From Thermoplasmata archaeon (GTDB lineage: Archaea > Thermoplasmatota > Thermoplasmata > Lutacidiplasmatales > UBA184): DNA of 13,358 nt. Below the pieces are notes generated by a model. It saw nothing but the letters and a program-made list of their open reading frames with translations. It was not told where the DNA came from and made no database searches. The stretch covers positions 1-13,358 of the forward strand of contig JASHUL010000015.1 of assembly GCA_030039995.1 (NCBI GenBank), in the 5' to 3' direction. Both the position numbers and the translations under genes were made by a program. Below are positions 6,178 through 13,280 of this stretch, in pieces. Each line of letters opens with the position of its first letter. The stretch's first letter is position 1.

Positions 6178-7491
6178 GTGACGCCAGAGTCGACGGCGCC
6201 GGCGGGGCTCCCGACGTTCGGCCCGCTCTCGGGGCTGCGGGTCCTCGAGTCCGCTCGGTTCGTCGCCGGCCCGTGGGCCGCGACGTACCTGGGCGAGTTC
6301 GGAGCGCGGGTGATCCACGTCGAGGGGCCGCCGTTCGGTCCCCCGTACGCGGACGCGACGCGCAGCCTCCGGCCCCTGCTCTCGGGCGGTGCGTCGGGCG
6401 AAACGGTCTCCGAGTCGTGGGTCCAGTATTCCCGCAACAAGCTGTCCGTCGGTCTCGACCTGCGGGCCCCCGACGGACGCGCGGTCTTCCTCGACCTCGT
6501 TCGCGCCTCCGACATCTGGATCGAGTCGTCGCGACCCGGCACCTACGACAAGCTCGGTCTCTCGGACGAGGCGGTCTGGACCGCGAACCCCCGGGTCACG
6601 ATCGTCCACGTCTCAGGGTACGGGCGCACCGGCGCGGGGGATCGACTCGCGGCCCCGTCCTACGACCTGACTGCGCAAGCGTACAGCGGGTTCCTCTCGC
6701 TCCAGGGTCGCCCGGACCCCGAGCCTCCGATGCGCTCCGGCACCGCGCTCAACGATACCGTCACCGGGCTGGCCGCCGCGACGGCCGCCCTGATGGGGTT
6801 CATCCACAGCGAGCGCACCGGACACGGGCAGGCGGTCGACGTGGCGCAGTACGAGGTCTTCTTCGTCCTGCTCGAGAACCTCGCGCTCGATTACTTCATG
6901 CGCGGCGTGGTGCGTGGGCGGTTCGGCACCGGCCACGCTCGACTGCATCCCTACGATGTCCATCGGGCGTCGGACGGGTGGGTCGTCGTCGCCGCCCCCA
7001 CGCCCGAGGCGTGGGCGTCGTTGAAGTCGGTGCTCGGGTTCACGGACCCGGCGTACGACGACCGGGACTTCCGGCTGGCGCACCGGGAGCCCGTTGACCA
7101 CGCGATCGCCGAATTCTGCCGGGTCCGTACCCGAGACGAGCTCGAGCGGATCGGCCGGGAGCACGACATCGCGATCACCCGGGTCTTCGACATCGCGGAT
7201 GTCGCCCACGACCCCCACTATCGCTCGCGAGCGATGTTCCTCGAGTGGGACGACCCGATCGCGGGACGGGTGAAGGGCGCCGGGGTCGCGCCGAAGTTCT
7301 CCGAGACGCCGGGCGGCGTGTGGCGAGGGGCACCCTGGCTCGGTCAGGACAACGTACCGGTGCTCGAAGGGCTGCTCGGCTACTCGTCCGAGCGCGTCGC
7401 CGACCTGCGCGCTCGAGGGATCGTCGGCGAACATCCCCCGACGGGACCGCCGTCACCGCCCGAGCCGTTCTTCCGCAAGGAGGGTCTGTGA
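6178..7491 (+). CDS. Family III (CaiB/BaiF-type) CoA transferase
   Basis: Moves CoA from an acyl-CoA donor to a carboxylic acid through an enzyme-bound anhydride. The 437-residue product has the family pattern GLRVLESARFVAGPWAATYLGEFGARVIHVE (about 19-49), YSRNKLSVGLDL (84-95), the VHVSGYGRTG loop (143-152) and GQAVDVAQYE with the catalytic aspartate at D221, followed by HARLHPYDVHRASDGWV. The frame is open far upstream, but the GTG at 6178 is chosen because homology begins just after it and a TATA box sits about 27 nt before it. The downstream acyl-CoA dehydrogenase starts within its stop codon (GTGA), so the two are co-translated. The substrate cannot be read from the sequence; carnitine-like, dicarboxylic and branched acids are all used in this family. 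Confidence 0.92.
   Translation: MTPESTAPAGLPTFGPLSGLRVLESARFVAGPWAATYLGEFGARVIHVEGPPFGPPYADATRSLRPLLSGGASGETVSESWVQYSRNKLSVGLDLRAPDGRAVFLDLVRASDIWIESSRPGTYDKLGLSDEAVWTANPRVTIVHVSGYGRTGAGDRLAAPSYDLTAQAYSGFLSLQGRPDPEPPMRSGTALNDTVTGLAAATAALMGFIHSERTGHGQAVDVAQYEVFFVLLENLALDYFMRGVVRGRFGTGHARLHPYDVHRASDGWVVVAAPTPEAWASLKSVLGFTDPAYDDRDFRLAHREPVDHAIAEFCRVRTRDELERIGREHDIAITRVFDIADVAHDPHYRSRAMFLEWDDPIAGRVKGAGVAPKFSETPGGVWRGAPWLGQDNVPVLEGLLGYSSERVADLRARGIVGEHPPTGPPSPPEPFFRKEGL
7478..7484 (+). promoter_or_regulatory. Ribosome binding site deciding the acyl-CoA dehydrogenase start
   Basis: AAGGAGG within the last codons of the CoA transferase gene, 3-4 nt before the GTG at 7488. The same frame is open further upstream with other possible starts, but this Shine-Dalgarno and the GTGA overlap settle the start. 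Confidence 0.7.
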
Positions 7492-8663
7492 GCGAGGTCC
7501 CGCCGGTGCCCGACGACCCGATCGTCGAGGAGGTCCGCGCGGCGGTCGATCGGCTCCATCTCGGGGAACGATACCGGGCCCTCGACCGACAACCCGAGTT
7601 TCCGCGCACCGAGTTCCGGGCCCTGGGGGAAGCGCACCTCCTCGGGCTGCACACCCCCTCCCGATTCGGAGGGCGGGGGCTCCCCCTGCCGCGGGTCGCG
7701 GTCGCCCTGTTCCATCTCGCCTACGGCGGGGGAACCACGTTCGCGAAACTGGCGTTGCAACCGGAGTTCTCCTCGGTGCTCGCGGAGCACGGGTCGGACG
7801 AGCTGGTCGACCGCTGGTTCCGGCCGATGGTCCGGGGCGAACTGCTCGTGGGGAACCACCTCACCGAGCCGGGGGCCGGGTCCGACGCGGCCGCGATCGC
7901 CACCACCGCGACCGTCGACGGCGACGCGTTCCTCCTCGAGGGGACGAAGAGCGAAGCGGCGTTCGCGCTCGACGCCGACGCCGCGATCGTCTTCGCTCGC
8001 GTCGCCCGGGAGACCCCCGACGCCGGGATCACCGCGGTGCTCGTCCCCCAGGGACTTCCGGGGGTCGATCGGGCGCTCGGGGCGGGCGACCTCGGAGAGC
8101 GGTGGCAACGACGCGGGAGCATCACCTACCACCAGGTGCGCGTGCCGCGGGACCACTGCCTCGGCGCCGAGGGGTCGGGGTTCGACTACGTTCGCTCGGA
8201 GCTCACGCGGGAGCGGGCGCTGCTCGCCGCCATCTACCTCGGGGTCGCCCGCGCCTCGTGGGACGAGACCGTCCGCTACGTCGGGGAACGCCGGGCGTTC
8301 GACCGACCGCTCGCGACCCAGGAGGGCGTGGCGTTCCCGCTCGTGGAGGACGGGGCTCACCTCTCCGCGACCTGGCTCTACGTGCGGGACACCCTCGAGC
8401 GCCTCGAACGAGGGGAAAGCGTGGACGGAGCGGCGGCGCTCGCGAAATGGATGGCCTCGGAGGTCGCTCTTCGCACGCTCGACCACGCGATCCAGTTCCA
8501 CGGTGGGCGAGGTTACTCGCGGGCGCTCCCGCACGAGCAGCGGTGGCGCGACGTCCGCAGCGGGCCGATCGCGCACGGGCCGTCCGAGATCATGCACCTC
8601 GTCGCGGCGCGCCGTCTGTGGCGGCGGAACCCGCCGCCCGGCACGGGGACGGAGCGACCCTAG
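7488..8663 (+). CDS. Acyl-CoA dehydrogenase family flavoprotein with relocated catalytic base
   Basis: A 391-residue FAD-dependent enzyme that should oxidise an acyl-CoA to the 2,3-enoyl-CoA. An N-terminal helical domain (about 10-118) contains PSRFGGRGL; the beta domain begins with HLTEPGAGSD (124-133); the C-terminal helical domain has RERALLAAIYLG (241-252), RRAFDRPL (278-285), the FAD-binding HAIQFHGGRGYSR (343-355) and PIAHGPSEIMHLVAARRL (370-387). The usual base, the Glu of the YEGT motif (E376 of medium-chain enzyme), is His here (H373). A Glu occurs at the alternative position used by isovaleryl-CoA and long-chain dehydrogenases (E242 in TRERALLA). Where many relatives have K-x-W-I-T, it has GTKSEAA. 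The GTG start overlaps the CoA transferase stop. The stop TAG shares CTAG with the opposite-strand isocitrate lyase stop. Confidence 0.9.
   Translation: MSEVPPVPDDPIVEEVRAAVDRLHLGERYRALDRQPEFPRTEFRALGEAHLLGLHTPSRFGGRGLPLPRVAVALFHLAYGGGTTFAKLALQPEFSSVLAEHGSDELVDRWFRPMVRGELLVGNHLTEPGAGSDAAAIATTATVDGDAFLLEGTKSEAAFALDADAAIVFARVARETPDAGITAVLVPQGLPGVDRALGAGDLGERWQRRGSITYHQVRVPRDHCLGAEGSGFDYVRSELTRERALLAAIYLGVARASWDETVRYVGERRAFDRPLATQEGVAFPLVEDGAHLSATWLYVRDTLERLERGESVDGAAALAKWMASEVALRTLDHAIQFHGGRGYSRALPHEQRWRDVRSGPIAHGPSEIMHLVAARRLWRRNPPPGTGTERP
8660..8663. other. Shared CTAG: both convergent genes stop in one 4-bp palindrome
   Basis: TAG at 8661-8663 ends the plus-strand acyl-CoA dehydrogenase, and TAG read from 8662 to 8660 ends the minus-strand isocitrate lyase. 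There is no space for a terminator between them, so each transcript must run into the other gene. Confidence 0.9.
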
Positions 8664-9997
8664 CCGGCGTGCCCGCGCGCGGGGTCGGGTCGGGCGCGCG
8701 GGGCGCCCGAAGCGGCGGGCGTCGGCTTCGCCTTGGGAGCGAACTGTTCTTCTTCGGTCGAACCGTCCATCGCCAGGGTCGTCGTCAATCCTCCCGAGAG
8801 TACCTGCGCCACGTCGTCGAAGTAGCCGGTCCCGACGAACGACTGGTGCTTGACGGCCGCGTACCCCGCTTCCTCCGCTCGGAACTCGGCTTCCTGGAGC
8901 TCGCTGTACGCGGCCATCCCTCGCTCCGCGTACCCCTTGGCCAGCTCGAACATCGAGAGGTTGAGCGCGTGGAACCCGGCGAGCGTCACGAACTGGAATT
9001 TGTATCCCATCTGCGCGATCCGGTCCTGGAACTCCTCGATCACTTCGGGAGCGAGCTTCTTCCGCCAATTGAACGACGGGGAACAGTTGTAGGCGAGCAG
9101 TTTTCCGGGATGCTCGAGGTGGATCTCGCGGGCGAACCGCTCGGCCTCCTCCAGGTCCGGGCTGGACGTCTCGAACCAGAGTAGGTCCGCGTACGGGGCG
9201 TACGCGATCCCCCGGGCGATCGCCATGTCGAGCCCGCCCGTGATCTCGAAGAATCCTTCGGCCGTGCGTTTTCCGGTCAGGAACGGTGCGTCCCGAGGGT
9301 CGATGTCGCTCGTCAAGAGCTTCGCGCTCAGCGCGTCCGTTCGGGCCACCAGGATCGTCGGTACTCCCGCGATATCGGCGGCGAGCCGAGCGGCCCACAA
9401 CTTCTGATTGAACTCGCGCGCGGGAACCAGGACCTTCCCGCCCATGTGACCGCACTTCTTCACCGACGCCAGCTGGTCCTCGAGATGGAGACCCGAGGTC
9501 CCGGCGTCGATGAGCGCCTTCGTGATCTCGAACACGTTCAGCGTCCCCCCGAACCCCGCCTCGGCGTCGGCGACGATCGGAGCGTACCAGTGGACGGAAC
9601 CCTTCCCGACCGAGTGCTGCTTCTCGTCCTCGCGACGGAACGCGTTGTTGAGGCGGCGGACGAGGGACGGCATCGAGTCCGCCGGGTACAGGCTCTGGTC
9701 CGGATACGTCTGGTCGGCGTTGTTCGCGTCGGCCGCGACCTGCCAGCCGCTGGCGTAGATCGCCGGCAAGCCGGCCGCCACCATCTGCACCGCTTGAGTG
9801 CCGGTCATCGCGCCCAACGTCGGCACGTACGGCTCGGAGTGCAACAGCGCCCACAGGCGTTCCGCGCCGAGCCGCGCCAGAGTGTGCTCGACGTGGACCG
9901 ACCCCCGCAGCCGTTCCACGTCGTTCGCGTGGTACGGGCGGACGATGCCTTCCCAGCGAGGGTCGGACTTCCAGCCCGCGTCGATCGCTCCGCTCAT
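8660..9997 (-). CDS. aceA: Isocitrate lyase
   Basis: Splits isocitrate into glyoxylate and succinate, the first enzyme of the glyoxylate shunt. The 445-residue protein shows SGWQVAAD (83-90), TYPDQSLYP (97-105), DAEAGFGG (154-161), HLEDQ (171-175), the catalytic loop KKCGHMGGKV (180-189, nucleophile C182), FETSSPD (275-281) and NCSPSFNW (314-321). This separates it from methylisocitrate lyase and phosphonomutase relatives. The conserved terminal GSTEEEQF (412-419), where I recall the bacterial enzyme ends, is followed by 26 more residues rich in Pro, Ala and Arg. The ATG at 9997 overlaps the malate synthase stop as ATGA. No strong Shine-Dalgarno is adjacent, so reinitiation after malate synthase translation is likely. 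The frame extends further upstream, but only inside malate synthase. Confidence 0.95.
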   Translation of the reverse strand: MSGAIDAGWKSDPRWEGIVRPYHANDVERLRGSVHVEHTLARLGAERLWALLHSEPYVPTLGAMTGTQAVQMVAAGLPAIYASGWQVAADANNADQTYPDQSLYPADSMPSLVRRLNNAFRREDEKQHSVGKGSVHWYAPIVADAEAGFGGTLNVFEITKALIDAGTSGLHLEDQLASVKKCGHMGGKVLVPAREFNQKLWAARLAADIAGVPTILVARTDALSAKLLTSDIDPRDAPFLTGKRTAEGFFEITGGLDMAIARGIAYAPYADLLWFETSSPDLEEAERFAREIHLEHPGKLLAYNCSPSFNWRKKLAPEVIEEFQDRIAQMGYKFQFVTLAGFHALNLSMFELAKGYAERGMAAYSELQEAEFRAEEAGYAAVKHQSFVGTGYFDDVAQVLSGGLTTTLAMDGSTEEEQFAPKAKPTPAASGAPRARPDPARGHAG

Positions 9998-11667
9998 GGT
10001 TCCGGTGCGCCCCCGTCCTCGAGCAGCCCGTAGGCGGCGGCCGTGATATACTCCTCTAGCGCCGGCGCGGCCACGACCGTATCCAGCAGCTTCGCGGCGC
10101 GGTCGACCGACCCGTCCCGGCCGGGGGTCTCGGAGCGAAGGGCCTTCGCCTCTTCCCCCACGAGGCGGCGGACGAGAGCCGTCGTCACCCGTCGCTTCGT
10201 GTCCGTCACCGCCCGGTGATGGACCCATTGCCAGAGCTGGGCCCGCGCGATCTCGACCGTGGCGGCATCCTCCATCAAGTGGTCGATCGGCACGCATCCG
10301 ATGCCCCGGAACCACGCCTCGAGGTAGCGGACGGCGACCCGCGCGTTGCGGCGCACCCCGTCTTCGGTCACGGGGCCGGTCGGTAGCCGGACGAGCTCCT
10401 CCGGAAGCACGGGCGGGTCGGCGCGCACGACGTTCACCTGGTTCGGACCTTTCATTCCCGCGTCGAAGACGTCGCGGGCGAGCGGAACGAGGCCCGGATG
10501 CGCCACCCAGGTGCCATCGTGCCCGACGCGAACCTCTCGCTCCTTGTCGGCCCGGACCAGCGCCATCGCACGTTCGTTGGCCTCGGGGTCGTCCCGGATG
10601 GGGATCTGGGCGGCCATTCCGCCCATCGCGTGCGCGCCCCGCCGGTGGCACGTCTGCACCAAGAGACGCGTGTACGCGGTCAGGAACGGCGTGGTCATCT
10701 GCAGAGCGTTCCGGTCCGGGAAGACGACCGCCCCGTCGTCCTGGAACTGCTTGATGGCGCTGAACAGGTAGTCCCACCGGCCGCAGTTGAGGCCGGCGGA
10801 GTTTTCCCGCAGCTCGTAGAGGATCTCGTCCATCTGGAACGCGGCGGGAAGGGTCTCGATGAGGGCGGTGAGGCGGGCGGTCCCCGGTCGGAGTCCGAAC
10901 CGCTCCTCGGCGAAGCGGGCGACATCGCTCCAGAGCCGCGCTTCCAGGTAGCTCTCGAGCTTGGGGACGTAGAAGTACGGACCCGAGCCCCTCGCGACGA
11001 GCTCTCGAGCGTTGTGATGAAAGAACACGGCGAAGTCGAACAGGCTCGCCGACACCGGCCGGTCGTCGACCACCACGTGGCGCTCCTCAAGATGCCAGCC
11101 TCGCGGGCGCACCATGAGGGTCGCCACCGCTTCGTTCAGTCGGTACTCGCGCCCGTCGGGAGCGACGTGCTCGATGCGCCGTCGGACCGCGTCCACGAGG
11201 TTCGCCTGCCCGGCCACGGTTCCGTCCCAGGTCGGGGAGTGCGCGTCTTCGAAGTCGGCCATGAAGACGCGGGCCCCCGAGTTGAGGGCGTTGATCACCA
11301 TTTTTCGGTCGACCGGACCGGTGATCTCCACGCGCCGGTCCCTCAGGTCTTCGGGCGGGGGCGCTACCTTCCACTCCCGTTCGCGAAGCGCGCGTGTCTC
11401 GGGCGGGAACTCCGGGCGCTGGCGTCGTCGCAGGCGGGCCCGAAATCCTCCTCGTTTCGAGAGCAGCTCCCGCCGGCGTTCGTCGAACCGGTCGTGGAGC
11501 TCGAGCAAAAACTCGAGCACCTCCGGTGACACGATCTCGCCCATCCGGGCGGCGTGGGACGGGGCGACCCGGACCCGCGCCCGAGGCCTCGCCGAGTCGG
11601 TTGTCGTCCGGGGGGTCTTGGTTCGGGCCACGAGAGGAGTGCCGGCAATGACCCCGGGCGGAGCCAC
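9994..11667 (-). CDS. aceB: Malate synthase A
   Basis: Condenses glyoxylate with acetyl-CoA to malate, the second glyoxylate-shunt step. From the GTG at 11667 it is 557 residues. It resembles the bacterial A isoform throughout: EITGPVDRKMVINALNSGA (114-132), FMADFEDAHSPTW (135-147), VRPRGWH (196-202, arginine pair in the active site), ALIETLPAAFQMDEIL (278-293, metal ligand E281), LNCGRWDY (303-310, D309), CHRRGAHAMGGMAA (340-353), NGxx-like GHDGTWVAHPGL (392-403) and LMEDAATVEI (474-483, catalytic base D477). The first 41 residues, before M42, are basic and low in complexity. ATG at 11544 is an alternative start, giving a length near 516; neither start has a Shine-Dalgarno. It precedes isocitrate lyase with a 4-nt overlap, so the two form an operon. 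Confidence 0.93.
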   Translation of the reverse strand: MAPPGVIAGTPLVARTKTPRTTTDSARPRARVRVAPSHAARMGEIVSPEVLEFLLELHDRFDERRRELLSKRGGFRARLRRRQRPEFPPETRALREREWKVAPPPEDLRDRRVEITGPVDRKMVINALNSGARVFMADFEDAHSPTWDGTVAGQANLVDAVRRRIEHVAPDGREYRLNEAVATLMVRPRGWHLEERHVVVDDRPVSASLFDFAVFFHHNARELVARGSGPYFYVPKLESYLEARLWSDVARFAEERFGLRPGTARLTALIETLPAAFQMDEILYELRENSAGLNCGRWDYLFSAIKQFQDDGAVVFPDRNALQMTTPFLTAYTRLLVQTCHRRGAHAMGGMAAQIPIRDDPEANERAMALVRADKEREVRVGHDGTWVAHPGLVPLARDVFDAGMKGPNQVNVVRADPPVLPEELVRLPTGPVTEDGVRRNARVAVRYLEAWFRGIGCVPIDHLMEDAATVEIARAQLWQWVHHRAVTDTKRRVTTALVRRLVGEEAKALRSETPGRDGSVDRAAKLLDTVVAAPALEEYITAAAYGLLEDGGAPEP

Positions 11668-11703
11668 GGACCGGCGCTTCGGCCGACCGTAGGGACCGCT
11701 CCA

Positions 11704-11710
11704 CCATAAA
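11704..11710 (-). promoter_or_regulatory. Probable TATA box of the malate synthase / isocitrate lyase operon
   Basis: TTTATGG on the minus strand, about 40 nt upstream of the GTG at 11667, which would give a short leader of about 14 nt. The TTATAAAT at 11769-11776 reads ATTTATAA on this strand and could also serve, with a leader of about 80 nt. Confidence 0.4.
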
Positions 11711-11768
11711 CCCGGAGTCCGTCCTCACCGGCGTGCATCGTGCCCCCCGGCGCGTCCGGACCGACGTG

Positions 11769-11776
11769 TTATAAAT
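11769..11776 (+). promoter_or_regulatory. TATA box of the membrane-protein gene
   Basis: TTATAAAT is the clearest TATA-like box in the window. It is centred about 25-26 nt before the GTG at 11798, which points to a leaderless transcript. It lies in the 130-bp divergent gap 11668-11797, which otherwise holds only the opposite-strand promoter and an 8-bp GTCCGGAC palindrome (11754-11761). Confidence 0.65.
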
Positions 11777-11797
11777 CGCGAGACGAGCTACTGCCCG

Positions 11798-13123
11798 GTG
11801 TCGGAGCCTCCGCCGTCCCCCCACGCCTACTCGATACTCGTGCTCTCGGAGGTCCGTCGGTTCCTCCGCGAGTCGCACGCGCGGATGATGGTCGTGTTCT
11901 TTGCCGTCCTCTACGCGCTGGGGTCGATGGTGCTCGGCGGGATGCTGATCCTCACTCACGTTCCCGGGGGCTACACGAGTGAGATCATCTGGGGCAACGC
12001 GCTCGGCTCCGGCGTCTGGAACTATCCGGGATACCTGCTCGTCGCCCCGTGGGGCATCGTCTCCCTACCGTTCCTGGCGTTTTGGTCGATGGTCTACGTC
12101 GCGATCGGAGTTGGCCTGGGGACGTCGGTCGCCATCCTGATCTCGGTCCGCTTGGTCCGCGACCTTCGAAGGGCGTCCGCGCAACCCGGCGCGGTCGGCA
12201 CGATCGCCGGATTGACGCCCGCGATGATCGCGCTCGTGACCCTCGGTGCCTGCTGTTCGACGACGGCCGCCGCGACGGCGGGGGTCGGCCTCGTGGCGCA
12301 GGCGAGCGGTTCCTCCGTAGCGGCCCTGCTGGTCAACAACTGGTATCTCGACCTGTTCCAGGTCGCGGTCCTGACCGTGGCGCTGTACGCCCAGGAGATG
12401 TTGCTCGAAGTGTACGGCGGATTGTTCGGCCTCCGACCCCGGGACGCCGGGGAGGACTACGCTCGGGCGGCCCCGCGGTGGAATCGGCGCACGTGGGCGA
12501 CGGGGGTGCTCCGAGGGCTGCTCCTTGTCTCCGGGGTCACGTGGTCGCTCGCGATGTTCGCCGAGTGGACTACGACCTCGCCGTTCGGCGCCTCGGGCGC
12601 CTTGTGGTTCCAGTGGATCGTCCAGCACCAGCTCCTCGCGGGGTTGGCGGTGGCGGTCGCCCTTTTCCCGGCGGCCACGGTGGGCTTCCTCGTCGGGACG
12701 GCGGGTCGACCGGCGGGCATCGTGCTCCGAGTGGCACTGATCGTGGGCGGTACGACGCTCGCGATCGGGGTTCCACCGCCCCTCGCGGGCGCCGCCGTGG
12801 CGGGGTTCGTCAACGAGTTATTGGGAGCGCTCGGACTTCCCGCTGCCTGGGGCGCGGTCGCGCCGGTGTTCGCGCCCGGGCTGACGCTGTACCTGCGTTG
12901 GGCCTTCCAGTACCTCCTGGTGGGAGGATTCGCGATCGCCGTCGCCGTAGGGCCGCGCCGCACCTTCGGGTTTCTCGGTTGGGCCGCAGGTCCGATGTTC
13001 CCCGACGACGAGCTCGAGTCCGGGGCGACCGCTCGTCTTGGAGAGCCTCCCGCATTGTCGTTCCCCGGGCTGACGTCCGTCGGTTCGGACCGACCCGGTT
13101 CCGTGACCGCCCGCGAACCGTGA
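11798..13123 (+). CDS. Uncharacterised multi-spanning membrane protein with a twin-cysteine motif
   Basis: A 441-residue protein I do not recognise. After a short hydrophilic N-terminus (1-28) there are about nine to eleven hydrophobic stretches, roughly at 31-53, 78-97, 98-119, 134-152, 156-178, 184-205, 240-257, 282-302, 309-332, 334-347 and 366-394. A 50-residue C-terminal tail is hydrophilic. The most distinctive element is P-A-M-I-A-L-V-T-L-G-A-C-C-S-T-T (141-156): a proline-led helix ending in adjacent C152 and C153, followed by an Ala/Gly-rich segment. A Trp/Tyr-rich loop (NNWYLDLFQ, 180-188) comes next, and a charged loop (about 211-235) divides the protein. Adjacent membrane cysteines suggest metal or thiol chemistry, but this is only a guess. 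The GTG at 11798 lies 25-26 nt from a TATA box. It is transcribed alone, divergently from the glyoxylate-shunt operon. Confidence 0.85.
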   Translation: MSEPPPSPHAYSILVLSEVRRFLRESHARMMVVFFAVLYALGSMVLGGMLILTHVPGGYTSEIIWGNALGSGVWNYPGYLLVAPWGIVSLPFLAFWSMVYVAIGVGLGTSVAILISVRLVRDLRRASAQPGAVGTIAGLTPAMIALVTLGACCSTTAAATAGVGLVAQASGSSVAALLVNNWYLDLFQVAVLTVALYAQEMLLEVYGGLFGLRPRDAGEDYARAAPRWNRRTWATGVLRGLLLVSGVTWSLAMFAEWTTTSPFGASGALWFQWIVQHQLLAGLAVAVALFPAATVGFLVGTAGRPAGIVLRVALIVGGTTLAIGVPPPLAGAAVAGFVNELLGALGLPAAWGAVAPVFAPGLTLYLRWAFQYLLVGGFAIAVAVGPRRTFGFLGWAAGPMFPDDELESGATARLGEPPALSFPGLTSVGSDRPGSVTAREP

Positions 13124-13126
13124 AGA

Positions 13127-13151
13127 CGGCTTCCGGTGGAACCGGTAGCCG
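13127..13151 (+). terminator. Strong stem-loop just after the membrane-protein stop
   Basis: CGGCTTCCGGT, loop GGA, ACCGGTAGCCG: an 11-bp stem with one mismatch, beginning 4 nt after the stop codon. No T-run follows, so it is not a bacterial-type terminator. It could protect the transcript 3' end or slow the polymerase. The hairpin is directly seen; the function is inferred. Confidence 0.4.
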
Positions 13152-13252
13152 CCGCGACCCACCGCCACCGCGGACCTCAGCCGGCCGCGGACCCTCCGAG
13201 CGGCACTGCCGACAGGTCACATCCGACCGGGACACGTCGAGCCCCGAACGGC

Positions 13253-13257
13253 TTACC
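13253..13257 (+). promoter_or_regulatory. Weak TATA-like box before the last partial gene
   Basis: TTACC within GGCTTACCTC is the only AT-leaning string in the 157-bp gap 13124-13280, and it is about 26 nt before the GTG at 13281. The spacing fits the leaderless pattern of the other promoters here, but the box is poor. Confidence 0.25.
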
Positions 13258-13280
13258 TCTCCCGACGGCATGGCTCGTAC

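Noticed and set aside
7380..9854. 824-codon minus-strand frame across acyl-CoA dehydrogenase and isocitrate lyase
   Set aside because: Highly charged shadow frame. Two genes with complete motifs occupy the same DNA in other frames.
11754..11761. GTCCGGAC palindrome upstream of the membrane-protein TATA box as an operator
   Set aside because: Only 8 bp and made of common GC steps; expected often by chance at this composition, and no second copy lies nearby.
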